A stretch of 64,000 bases of DNA from JAEUQQ01 sp963697285 (GTDB lineage: Bacteria; Acidobacteriota; Vicinamibacteria; Vicinamibacterales; JAFNAJ01): contig CAVONI010000001.1 of assembly GCA_963697285.1 (NCBI GenBank), positions 310,001 through 374,000 on the forward strand. The letters are read 5' to 3'. Below the pieces are notes generated by a model. That model made no database searches, was not told the origin of the DNA, and saw only the letters and a program-made list of their open reading frames with translations. This document shows positions 9,928 through 17,816 of this stretch, in pieces; positions within the stretch are counted from its first letter, which is position 1; every line of letters starts with the position of its first letter. The position numbers and the translations under genes are program-made.

Positions 9928-10263
9928 ATGCACAACTACGAAACAGGTTCGATTGGCCAGGGCAGCAGCTTCGTTGCCGGCCTCCTGTGGGGTGCTGCGG
10001 TCGGCGCGGCGCTCGGTCTCGTCTTCGCGCCGCAGGCCGGCGCAGAGACGCGACGCACGCTGGCCGAGTCGGGGCAGAAGCTGCGCGAAGGCGCACGCCG
10101 CAAGTTCGACGAGGCCAGCGAAGGCGTGAGCAACGCCGTGGCGCAGGGGCGGCAGGCCATGGATCGGGGCCGGGACGCGTTCGAGCGCACCAGGTCTGAA
10201 CTCACCGACACCATCAAGGAACAGACCGGCGGGCCGGCGTACTCCACGTCGCCCTCGTCGTAG
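9928..10263 (+). CDS. YtxH domain-containing stress protein
   Basis: 111 residues from ATG 9928; AAGGAGGA sits 8 nt upstream. The N-terminal glycine-rich span SSFVAGLLWGAAVGAALGLV followed by FAPQAGAETRRTL is the YtxH signature. The rest is a charged helix (LREGARRKFDEASEGVSNAV). YtxH proteins are small general-stress membrane proteins of unknown mechanism. It is the last gene of the three-gene run and is followed by a strong hairpin. Confidence 0.85.
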   Translation: MHNYETGSIGQGSSFVAGLLWGAAVGAALGLVFAPQAGAETRRTLAESGQKLREGARRKFDEASEGVSNAVAQGRQAMDRGRDAFERTRSELTDTIKEQTGGPAYSTSPSS

Positions 10264-10291
10264 CGGTGACACGCGCGCGGTTGCACATCAC

Positions 10292-10324
10292 CTGCGGGGG
10301 CCGCACATCCTGTGGCCCCCGCAG
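10292..10324 (+). terminator. Terminator-like hairpin after the YtxH operon
   Basis: CTGCGGGGGCC (10292-10302) pairs perfectly with GGCCCCCGCAG (10314-10324) around an 11-base loop, 28 nt after the YtxH stop. No U-tract follows. Confidence 0.6.
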
Positions 10325-10378
10325 TGACGAATCCATTCATGCTCGCTGCCGATGTGGGCACGGTTGTGCCCAGGGGCA

Positions 10379-10406
10379 CCTGGCAACTTGCTGTCCAGTT
10401 GCCAGG
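10379..10406 (+). promoter_or_regulatory. 10-bp hairpin in the leader of the short DUF892-like gene
   Basis: CCTGGCAACT (10379-10388) and AGTTGCCAGG (10397-10406) form a perfect stem with an 8-base loop, about 155 nt before the 10563 start. It could be a leader structure, an operator dyad, or a second terminator for the preceding operon. I cannot distinguish these. Confidence 0.4.
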
Positions 10407-10562
10407 CACTTTCATCCATGCGTTGGCACAGCATCGGCACTTCGGACGAGAGACCGATCCGCCGCGCGTCTGAACATGCGCCGGCGCGGAGCGCGTGCGA
10501 CACGACAAACAGCACGCACAACACAGTGTGTCGTTCGACGATACCCGAGAGGAGCGTGACCC

Positions 10563-10910
10563 ATGGCAGACACAGGAACACTGCACGACGCGTTCATCGA
10601 CGAACTTCGCGACATGCAGATGGGGCACTCCGAGGTCGTCTCCGCGCTCCGCGTGACGCTGGAGGAAGAGAAGGCGACGGATCAGAAGCTGTCGTCGCTC
10701 GGCGAGGGTGGCATCAACCAGCGCGCGGCAACTGGCGCAAGCTTTCCCCAGGACGACGACGAGGAGGAGGAAGCCGACAAGGAAGAAGGAATGTCGGCCC
10801 GGATGACTCAGCGCCGCACGGCGGCCCCGCGGGCGGCCGCGAAGAAGAGGGCCGTCAAGAAGACCGGTGCGCCGAAGTCCACTGCGCGCGCAGCAGCGCG
10901 ACGCAGGTGA
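10563..10910 (+). CDS. Internally deleted DUF892/YciF-like protein with Lys/Ala/Arg-rich tail
   Basis: 115 residues. The first 18 (MADTGTLHDAFIDELRDMQM) match the start of the full-length DUF892 protein at 16428. The sequence then jumps to the last helix of that fold (LEEEKATDQKLSSLGEGGIN, in the paralogue LDEESATDEKLSSIAESGIN). About 110 residues holding the ferritin-like di-iron helices are missing. An acidic stretch (DDDEEEEADKEE) is followed by a basic tail (AAAKKRAVKKTGAPKSTARA) like histone-H1-type bacterial DNA-binding tails. The frame is open and preceded by GAGAGGAG, so it may be expressed. It cannot bind iron as DUF892 proteins might; a role in DNA or polyanion binding is inference. 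Confidence 0.7.
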   Translation: MADTGTLHDAFIDELRDMQMGHSEVVSALRVTLEEEKATDQKLSSLGEGGINQRAATGASFPQDDDEEEEADKEEGMSARMTQRRTAAPRAAAKKRAVKKTGAPKSTARAAARRR

Positions 10911-11078
10911 GCGTAGAGGTGTGCTCGCCTGCAATTCGGGGGATGGGAGCGGGTGGATCGAATCCTGCTAGGAACATAGGCATGAGGTGAGCGCCGATCC
11001 GACCGACGCTCACGAAAGATGCGACGCACACTGTCGCGCCTTGTCGGGTGACTGGTGTAGTGCCGAGGAGGAAATGCC

Positions 11079-11225
11079 ATGCTCGAGACCATCGTCGTAT
11101 TGCTCGTCGTGCTCTGGTTGCTGGGAATGGTCAGCTCGTACACGCTGGGTGGCTTCATCCACGTGTTGCTGGTGATCGCCGTGGTGGTGGTCATCCTGCG
11201 CCTGGTGTCGGGGCGAAGAGTCTGA
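11079..11225 (+). CDS. Lmo0937-family 48-residue membrane protein
   Basis: MLETIVVLLVVLWLLGMVSS, then YTLGGFIHVLLVIAVVVVIL and RLVSGRRV. Two membrane spans separated by the conserved Tyr-Thr-Leu-Gly-Gly motif match the widespread lmo0937 small membrane family, usually 45-55 residues. AGGAGG ends about 7 nt before the ATG; another ATG at 11074 is in the wrong frame. The family is linked with stress genes in many genomes, but its function is unknown. Confidence 0.85.
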   Translation: MLETIVVLLVVLWLLGMVSSYTLGGFIHVLLVIAVVVVILRLVSGRRV

Positions 11226-11352
11226 CGACGCCTCACCGGAGGAGAGTAGCGGTATCCGCTTCTGCGGCGTGCTCGCCGTCGCCGGCATGGCCGGCGACGC
11301 CCCGAGCCGGACACGGATCCGTCGACGCCTGGCACCAGCACGGCGCCGTGCA

Positions 11353-11475
11353 TCACCGCTTCTTCGACGCTCGGCTCGCGCTGCGGGGCGGTACTTTCGC
11401 GCCCTTTTCCCTCGCCTCGTTCAGTCCAATGGCGATGGCCTGCGCGCAACTCGTGACTTTCTTTCCGGAGCCGCT
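11353..11475 (-). pseudogene. C-terminal fragment of a DUF6496-type small protein
   Basis: The last 39 codons before the stop at 11353 read GSGKKVTSCAQAIAIGLNEA then REKGAKVPPRSASRASKKR. This resembles the conserved tail of small basic DUF6496-type proteins (KQAIAIGLSEARRAGAKVP). Nothing upstream in this frame fits the family and there is no start with a ribosome site. It looks like a broken end of a small gene. The rest of 11226-11670 holds nothing else recognisable. Confidence 0.5.
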
Positions 11476-11670
11476 CTCGGCGCAAACGGCCAGGAAAGCT
11501 CCTCGCCAGCCTTCACCTGAGTGGCAGCCTCGGCAGTGTTCGGTGGCACCCTCGTTGCACAAGCATGACGTAGGCACCCCAGTGGACGTCGTCGGGTCAA
11601 CCGTTGCGTCGTGTTCGCGCCCGGCGACCTGCATACCGACTTTCGCGCACCCATCACAAGGAGAGGCATC

Positions 11671-11958
11671 ATGGCAGAACAGAAGACGAGCTTGGCGGGC
11701 AACTGGATGGATGAAGACGACTACTGGCGCACGAACTACTCGACCCGGCCATATGCGACGGGCGGTTCGTACGACACCTACCAGCCGGGCTACCGCTACG
11801 GGTACGAATCGGCGTCCCGGTTCCGCGACCGCGACTGGAGCGACGTCGAGCGTGACCTCGAGCGAAACTGGGACACGTACGAGTACCGCGGCACGTCGAC
11901 CTGGCAGCAGGTGAAGGATGCGGTCCGCGACGCGTGGAATCGCGTGACCGGTCACTGA
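11671..11958 (+). CDS. Small Tyr/Asp/Arg-rich hydrophilic stress-associated protein
   Basis: 95 residues from ATG 11671, preceded by AAGGAGAG. The sequence is hydrophilic and aromatic-rich (YDTYQPGYRYGYESASRFRD, DWSDVERDLERNWDTYEYRG) and ends in a short helix (WQQVKDAVRDAWNRVTGH). Proteins with this YxxYxPxYRYGxE ... DVExDLxxxW pattern occur beside BON, CsbD and YtxH genes in other bacteria. No biochemical function is known to me. No membrane span or signal peptide. Confidence 0.75.
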   Translation: MAEQKTSLAGNWMDEDDYWRTNYSTRPYATGGSYDTYQPGYRYGYESASRFRDRDWSDVERDLERNWDTYEYRGTSTWQQVKDAVRDAWNRVTGH

Positions 11959-11972
11959 TCCGTTCAGCAGGC

Positions 11973-11998
11973 GGGGCGGCGCCAGAGGCGCCGTCCCC
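11973..11998 (+). terminator. Terminator-like hairpin
   Basis: GGGGCGGCGCC pairs with GGCGCCGTCCCC with one bulged base and a very short loop, 15 nt after the 11958 stop. It also separates this gene from the converging kinase gene. Confidence 0.5.
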
Positions 11999-12125
11999 CA
12001 TTCCGCCGCCGGGTGATGCACCTGCCGGGGCGCAATCGATTCAGACGTCGCGCGCACAGGCTGAAGCGAGTGCAGTAGGCCCGCAAGCGGCTCAACGATT
12101 TGGTGTGCTGTGTGCTGCCTGCCGC

Positions 12126-14756
12126 TCAGCGCCCGCCGATCACCCGCGTCAGGTCCTCGAGTTCCACTGGTTTCACGAAGTGATGCTCGAAGCCCGCCGC
12201 GGTTGACTGGTTCTTGTGTTCGGTCTGGCCGTACCCGGTGAGCGCGATGAGACGCGTGGAACGACACGTCTCCAGGGTTCGCAACTGCCGCGCGACCTCG
12301 AACCCGTCAAGGCCCGGCAGGCCGAGATCGAGTACGGCCACGTGGGGCTTGAATTCCCGGGCGACGGAAAGCGCCTCGGGGCCATTGAATGCCACGCGAA
12401 CGTCGTGACCGAGCAGCGTCAGGCCCTTCGCGAGGACCTCCGCTGCGTCGACGTTGTCGTCGACGACGAGCACCCGCTGGCCGCTGTCGTCGTGCGCGTC
12501 TCCGGAGACGTCCGCCATGGGCCGCTCCACGTCCGCATGCTCCCTTCCTGGCGCAAGCGGCAGCCAGACGTCGAAGCGGCTGCCCTTGCCCCGCCCGTCG
12601 CTCGCAGCCGAGACGCTGCCGCCGTGCAATTCGGCGATGCGCTTCACGAGGGCGAGACCGATCCCGAGACCTCCCTCGGCGCGATCCAGCGTTTGCCCGC
12701 CCTGCGTGAACAGATCGAAGATCCCCTCCATGACCTCGGGATCGATCCCGATGCCCGAATCGCGCACCGACACGCGAGCCTGGCCGTGGTCGGCCCGGGC
12801 TTCGATGGCGACCGCACCCCTGTTGGGCGTGTACTTCGAGGCGTTGTTGAGCAGGTTACCCAGCGCCTGGACCAATCGGGTCAGGTCTGCGCTGACCCAG
12901 ATTGGCGTGTCGGGCACCAGCACATCGAGGCGCTGACCGCGTTGCTCGAAGAGCGGCCGGTTGATCTCTGCGGCCTCCTCGACAGCCAGCCTGGCGTCGA
13001 TCGATGCAAGGCGCAGCCTGATGCGCCCCGCCGTGATGCGCGAGACTTCGAGCAGATCGTCCAGCAGGCGGCTCATGTGGCGGGTCTGGCGTGAAATCAC
13101 GTCAGCGAGCCGGATCAAGGTGGGATCGCCGCGCGTCACCAGTCGCAGCGTGTTCACCGAACTGACCACTGGCGCCAACGGATTCCTGAGTTCGTGCGCC
13201 AGCATCGCGAGGAACTCGTCCTTGCGCCGGTCGGCCTTCCGCAGTTCTTCTTGTGCGCGCTTCACGCTGTCGATGTCGCTGGCCACGCCGATCCATTTCG
13301 CCGGGTGGCCGCCGTCGGCCAGCGGCACCGCGTGCACCTTGAACCAGCGGGGCGTGCCGTCGCCGGCGCGGAAGCGCAGTTCGGCGCCGAATGCGGTGCC
13401 GGCGGCCACGGCCGCCTCCCACAGCGCCCGCGTCTGCGCACGGTCTCGCTGGTCAACCTTGTCGATCCAGTTGCCGAGGTCACGGCGATCCCCGACGTCG
13501 CCGCTGAATTCGTAGAACCAATGGTTCACGTAGTCGCACTCACCGCCTGGCGCACACGTGAAGAGCATGGCGGGCACCGCGGCCGTCAGCAGGGCGAGCG
13601 TGGCCTGGCTCTCGCGCAGGGCCGCGATCATCGTTTCACGTGCCGTGACGTCGACGGCCAGCCCGTGCAGGTACACGAGGCCGCCCTGGTCGTCGAACAC
13701 CCCGCGCGCGGTCTCCTCGAGGGCGACGACACCCCCGTCGGGGCGCACCACGCGGTAGACCGTCGTGTAGTTCGCCTGGGAGGGGGTCAGCTTCTGCACC
13801 AATGAGGTGAGGCGACCACGATCGTCAGGGTGAACCACGTCGACGAACGCGGCCCCCCCGTGGTCGCCGCCGAGGCCGAGGATGGCCGTGCTCTCTTCCG
13901 AGTAGGTCGTGGCTCCGGTGCGGAGGTCGCGCTGGAACGAGAACATGCGCGCGGCGCGCATCGCCAGGTGCATCTGCTCGCGGCCACGGGCGAGTTCCGC
14001 CATGATCCGCTTCCGCTCGGTGACGTCCTCCGACACCTTGTTGATGGCCACCACGGATCCGGCGGCATCGGTGATCGGATAGTAGCTGGCGTTCCAGGTG
14101 CGAGCCTCGGTTGGCGCCGCGGGCGTGTTCCCCCCGATCTCGACGTCGAGCACGGTCTCGCCCTGCAGCACGCGGCGCAGGACAGGTTCGACCGAGTCGG
14201 CGAGCCCGGGCACCACCTCGCGAATCGTGCGGCCGATGTGGTCCGACACGGCCACGCCGTGCATGGCCGCCAGGCGATCGTTCACGCGCACGAAGCGCAG
14301 GTCGCGATCGAGAACGCCGAGGCCGACCGGTGCACTTCGGTACACCGATTCGAGTTCCGCGAACCCGCGCTCGGCCATCGCCTCGCTGTCGCGCAGGCGC
14401 TCCCGGAGCTCGCGCTGCTCGGTGACGTCGATGATCGAGCCTGTCGCGCGCCTGGTCGTCCCGGCGCCGTCCGAACGGCTCGCGCGACCCCGCAGCCATC
14501 GGGCGGCACCGTCGGGGCGCACGACACGGAACTCGACATCGAGCGTCGTCCCGTGATCGCGGAGGTCGTCCCAGGCGGCTGCCACGCGTGCGCGATCGGC
14601 GGGGTGGGTCGCGGCCAGGAGCGCACTCACGGATGACACGCCCGCACGCGGCGCATGGCCGAGCATCTCCCACGTCGTGGCGTCGTGCTCCAGGCGACCG
14701 GCATCGAGATCGATCCGCCACGTCCCCACCCCGGTACCGTCAATTGACACAGGCAT
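12126..14756 (-). CDS. Soluble multi-PAS hybrid histidine kinase
   Basis: 876 residues from ATG 14756; the frame stays open back to 14954 but that extension is low-complexity. No membrane span, so it is likely cytoplasmic. Four PAS domains in a row (about 1-125, 135-260, 265-385, 390-505), the third and fourth with the PAS_3-type VVHPDDRGR and RWFKVHAVPL features, precede a HisKA box (LAMLAHELRNPLAPVVSSVN, His near 520). An intact HATPase follows (NLLNNASKYT; DSGIGIDPEV; GGLGIGLALV) and then a receiver (HVAVLDLGLPGLDG; Lys in HHFVKPVE). It resembles large redox/light/ligand-sensing hybrid kinases of acidobacteria. It closes the stress island's signalling set. Confidence 0.88.
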   Translation of the reverse strand: MPVSIDGTGVGTWRIDLDAGRLEHDATTWEMLGHAPRAGVSSVSALLAATHPADRARVAAAWDDLRDHGTTLDVEFRVVRPDGAARWLRGRASRSDGAGTTRRATGSIIDVTEQRELRERLRDSEAMAERGFAELESVYRSAPVGLGVLDRDLRFVRVNDRLAAMHGVAVSDHIGRTIREVVPGLADSVEPVLRRVLQGETVLDVEIGGNTPAAPTEARTWNASYYPITDAAGSVVAINKVSEDVTERKRIMAELARGREQMHLAMRAARMFSFQRDLRTGATTYSEESTAILGLGGDHGGAAFVDVVHPDDRGRLTSLVQKLTPSQANYTTVYRVVRPDGGVVALEETARGVFDDQGGLVYLHGLAVDVTARETMIAALRESQATLALLTAAVPAMLFTCAPGGECDYVNHWFYEFSGDVGDRRDLGNWIDKVDQRDRAQTRALWEAAVAAGTAFGAELRFRAGDGTPRWFKVHAVPLADGGHPAKWIGVASDIDSVKRAQEELRKADRRKDEFLAMLAHELRNPLAPVVSSVNTLRLVTRGDPTLIRLADVISRQTRHMSRLLDDLLEVSRITAGRIRLRLASIDARLAVEEAAEINRPLFEQRGQRLDVLVPDTPIWVSADLTRLVQALGNLLNNASKYTPNRGAVAIEARADHGQARVSVRDSGIGIDPEVMEGIFDLFTQGGQTLDRAEGGLGIGLALVKRIAELHGGSVSAASDGRGKGSRFDVWLPLAPGREHADVERPMADVSGDAHDDSGQRVLVVDDNVDAAEVLAKGLTLLGHDVRVAFNGPEALSVAREFKPHVAVLDLGLPGLDGFEVARQLRTLETCRSTRLIALTGYGQTEHKNQSTAAGFEHHFVKPVELEDLTRVIGGR

Positions 14757-15214
14757 TCCGTTCTTGTGGAGTTGTCCGCGCCGTCGGAGGGACTCGCCTT
14801 CGGGATCGTCTGAAGTGACCGGCCGGTGCACTGGGCAGCTCGCTTCAGATGTGCTTATGCAGCCGCAATGCCAGCCGCTCGGCTGTCGGGACCCATGCAA
14901 GGCGCGGCCTGCACATTCGAGCGTCCAGCACGTCCGTGAGCGATCGAATTCCACCTACGGGGCGCCACAGGCCCTGCCGACCAGTCACGGGTTCGTAGCG
15001 GGTGGGCGCTCTCCGCGCGATCTGGTTCGTCGAGCAGGCCCGGAGGCTGTCGGCGAGCGGGCACGATGAATGGTGCCGGCACGAGCCGGTGTTCGCTTCG
15101 ACGACGGCGAGTGTCGTGCTATCCGACAGGTGCGCGCAGCGCTGGCCGCGAGACGACAGGTACGCGGGTTGCTCATCGCCCCGACAACGCCGAGAGCGTT
15201 ACAGCGACAGGTAC
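14757..15214. other. Gap upstream of the multi-PAS kinase
   Basis: About 460 bases with no supported gene. Frames are open by composition only. It should hold the kinase promoter, but I see no convincing promoter boxes. Confidence 0.4.
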
Positions 15215-15520
15215 TCAGGCGTCGCGAGGGAGATTCAAGCCGGCTGGCCCGTTGAGCACCGACCCGTCGATGCCGAAACGCGACCCATGGCAGGGGCAGT
15301 CCCACGACGCCTCCACGGGATTCCAGCGCACGTGACACCCGATGTGCGTGCACGACGCCGACACGCGGTGCAGCGATCCCGAGGCATCGCGTGCCACGGC
15401 GATCGAGCGGGCACCTTCGGTGAACACGGCGCCTTCGCCTGGAGGAAGCGCGTCGTGCGAGGACCATGCCCGGTTCCTCGAGGTGACGCGGTCGAGCACG
15501 GCGATCGAGACAGCCGTCAC
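15215..15520 (-). pseudogene. Rieske [2Fe-2S] domain fragment
   Basis: 101 residues containing a complete Rieske signature: SCTHIGCHVRWNPVEASWDC followed by PCHGSRFGIDGSVLNGPA (Cys-x-His ... Cys-x-x-His). The preceding PPGEGAVFTEGARSIAVARD matches the linker found before the C-terminal Rieske domain of DadA-like FAD-dependent oxidoreductases, which are about 500 residues. Here the FAD part is absent. The first 25 residues are unlike the family and no ribosome site is evident. A stand-alone Rieske ferredoxin is possible, but a truncated relic fits better with the decayed genes on both sides. Confidence 0.65.
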
Positions 15521-15751
15521 GTTGCTGCTTCACGAACTCCGGCACCGTACCTGCAACGCGACTGTTTGTGCGTGTCGCCGATCGCAACGCCGGCGCGACG
15601 CGCCCGCGTCGGGAAGCCGGGATCGACAGTGCCTGTCCAGGGGTGAGTCGCGATCGACTGATGAGCCATCCGGCCCTGCTGCGACGACGACGGAGCAAGG
15701 CCAGTGCCCATTTCTCGACTGCGAGCATCGCACTTGCAGTGGGCCGGCCGT

Positions 15752-16297
15752 ATGACCGAGCGCCGCCACGAAGCCGACTTCAGCCCGACAGATCGCCTGG
15801 CGAACAGCGTGAAGCAGCTGAGCGACCTCGAGGACGCCCTCGAACGCCAGGCCGGGCGTTCGGTTCGTATCGGGCATGCCGCGATACGGCTCATCGGCAG
15901 CCTCGGGTCGTCGTGTCGCAGCTGGGGCTGTGGGGTGCGTGGGTAGCCTGGAACCTTTGGGTGCCCGCCCACCTGAGGTTCGATCCGTTTCCGTTCGGCG
16001 TCCTGACGATGGCGGTGTCACTCGAGGGGGTTCTGCTGGCCGCGTTCATCCTGCTCGCGCAGAACCACATGCAGCCGTCAGTCGGAGCGCCGCGAGCGCC
16101 TCAACCTGCACGTCGACATGCTGGCCGAGCAGCAGGTGACGATGCTGTTGCGCTACCTGCAGCGGGTGAGTGAGCACCTTGGCGTGAAACCGCACCCTGA
16201 CGACGCGGCCCGCACGCACGCGTACGCGGCCGACACGGACGTCGAGCGCCTGGCGAGCGAGATTGACGAGACGATGAAGAGCCGATCGCAGCCGTGA
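15752..16297 (+). pseudogene. DUF1003 membrane protein, broken by two frame changes
   Basis: Three pieces form one DUF1003 protein. MTERRHEADFSPTDRLANSV to RIGHAAIRLIGSLGS is in the first frame. GLWGAWVAWNLWVPAHLRFD, PFPFGVLTMAVSLEGVLLAA and FILLAQNHMQ are in the second frame, from about 15905. SERRERLNLHVDMLAEQQVT to the stop is back in the first frame from about 16075. The FDPFPFGxLTM-SLE motif is diagnostic. The two frame changes cancel, so either two sequencing errors or two real indels are present. DUF1003 proteins are two-span membrane proteins of unknown function. Confidence 0.75.
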
Positions 16298-16427
16298 GTC
16301 ATGTCTGCACGATGCGTCGCCGATTTCGCCCGTCGGTGTCGCCGCCGGAGACGCCAGCGACCCGTTTCTGGGGCTGCTGACGGAACAGGCCTTGCTACGC
16401 AGGGACCGCAGCAAAGGGAGGCAACTC

Positions 16428-17009
16428 ATGGCCGAGACAGCGACACTGCACGACGTATTCCTCGATGAACTGCGCGACATGTATCACGCAGAGAAGCAGC
16501 TCACGCAGGCCCTGCCGAAGATGGCGAAGGCCGCGAACAACCGGGAACTCATTGACGCCTTCGAGTCACATCTCACCGAGACGACTGTGCAGATCGAGCG
16601 CCTCGAGCAGGTGTTCGCGAGCCTTGGCGAGAGTCCGAGCGCGAAGACGTGCGACGGGATGATGGGCATCATCGAGGAAGCCACCTCGATGATGGGCGAG
16701 GATCTCGACCCCGATACGATGGACGCGGTCCTGATCGCCTCGGCGCAGCGGGCAGAGCACTACGAGATCGCGGCCTACGGCACGCTCGTCGCCTGGGCGC
16801 GCGCCATGGAACACGACACCGCTGAGGACTTGCTGCAGCAGAATCTGGACGAGGAGAGCGCGACCGACGAGAAGCTCTCCAGCATCGCCGAGAGCGGTAT
16901 CAACGACAGTGCCGCCAGCCGCGCCCACCCCGAACTGGAAGGGGATGACGACGACGAGGAGGAGGACGAAGACCAGGTCGAAGGTGGCATGTCAGGCGAG
17001 GAGCGCTGA
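16428..17009 (+). CDS. DUF892/YciF ferritin-like stress protein
   Basis: 193 residues from ATG 16428, preceded by AAAGGGAGG. The N-terminus (LHDVFLDELRDMYHAEKQLT) and the middle (RAEHYEIAAYGTLVAWARAM, near residues 105-124) carry the Glu/His residues of the four-helix ferritin-like DUF892 fold (E. coli YciE/YciF). A very acidic tail (DDDDEEEDEDQVEGG) ends the protein. YciF-type proteins are stress-induced; a di-iron site is predicted but not proven here. The short paralogue at 10563 shares both ends of this protein. Confidence 0.88.
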   Translation: MAETATLHDVFLDELRDMYHAEKQLTQALPKMAKAANNRELIDAFESHLTETTVQIERLEQVFASLGESPSAKTCDGMMGIIEEATSMMGEDLDPDTMDAVLIASAQRAEHYEIAAYGTLVAWARAMEHDTAEDLLQQNLDEESATDEKLSSIAESGINDSAASRAHPELEGDDDDEEEDEDQVEGGMSGEER

Positions 17010-17414
17010 CGCGCCAGCACGAGGTGCGGCGGCGCGACCGGCGAATGGTCGCGCTGTCGCACCGGTGCTCGGTGACATGCGATGTGTACGGCGTCTGCCC
17101 GCCGGTGGCCCCGTACACTTCACCGGTCACGAAGCGGGCCTCGTGTGACGCGAGGAAGACGAACATCGTGAGTCCGGCTGTTTGTTCCTGCCCACGACAG
17201 TGAGTGTCGCCGTTTCACACAACGTCAAACCCGGCCAATGTTCACGGGCGAATATGCCCCACCACGCAACCCAGAGAAGTCGAGGAAAAGTGACATTCGA
17301 CTACCTGGGGAAGTGGCATCCATAGTGCAACAGAAGCCGCCAGCACAGGGGCAGCGTCAGGTTCGCTCTTACTGCGCCTGGACGTCAGTGCCTTTGTCTG
17401 CTCATGAGGTTCCC
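17010..17414. other. Intergenic region with a terminator-like hairpin
   Basis: About 400 bases with no supported gene. CGCGACC (17033-17039) and GGTCGCG (17047-17053), plus outer arms GGTGCG/CGCACC (17023-17028 and 17058-17063), form a terminator-like hairpin after the DUF892 gene. The rest shows nothing I can name. Confidence 0.45.
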
Positions 17415-17747
17415 ATGCTCAAGAACTGGTTGCTGTTGCACGCGTCGCGTTCTCCTGGCGATACGCCAGGGCGCGCATCGGCGCCGCCCCTTCGCCAAGA
17501 GTACGGCGGCCCGCGCCATGCGTCTGATGGCTCGCAGGTGTCACCCGATGGATCGGAGCCCGAACGTTCCGTAGACGCGCCTCCCACGCCGCACCAGGAG
17601 TCACCCGCAGGCAAGACGCCCCCGCTGCCGGTCCCGCCTACCGTGCCGCCCTCTGAGCCGCAGCCCGTGCCGGTCGACGACCCACCGCTGCCGCCAGACG
17701 TTCCATACACAGTTCGGAAAGACCACAACGCGGACGAGGACCGCTAG
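17415..17747 (+). CDS. Small Pro-rich protein of unknown function
   Basis: From ATG 17415 the frame gives 110 residues. A short N-terminus (MLKNWLLLHASRSPGDTPG) is followed by a Pro/Ser-rich region ending PVPVDDPPLPPDVPYTVRKD. No domain, signal peptide or membrane span is recognisable. Open-frame bias in this GC-rich DNA makes it uncertain, and no strong ribosome site is seen. The Asp-Asp-Pro-Pro tail resembles short proline-rich proteins often seen in stress clusters, which is weak support. Confidence 0.35.
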   Translation: MLKNWLLLHASRSPGDTPGRASAPPLRQEYGGPRHASDGSQVSPDGSEPERSVDAPPTPHQESPAGKTPPLPVPPTVPPSEPQPVPVDDPPLPPDVPYTVRKDHNADEDR

Positions 17748-17816
17748 TTGTCGGCGCGTTGCCGCCCTGCGTGCTCGTGAGAGTGCGCCAGGCGGCGAAG
17801 CGCGAAAGGGGGAGCA

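Noticed and set aside
10379..10406. Sigma-54 promoter (GGCAC ... TTGC) before the short DUF892-like gene
   Set aside because: The spacing between the GG and GC elements does not fit the -24/-12 rule; the sequence is better explained as a hairpin.
15520..15751. Extra gene between the Rieske fragment and the DUF1003 gene
   Set aside because: Frames are short, Arg/Ser-rich and have no ribosome site or domain.
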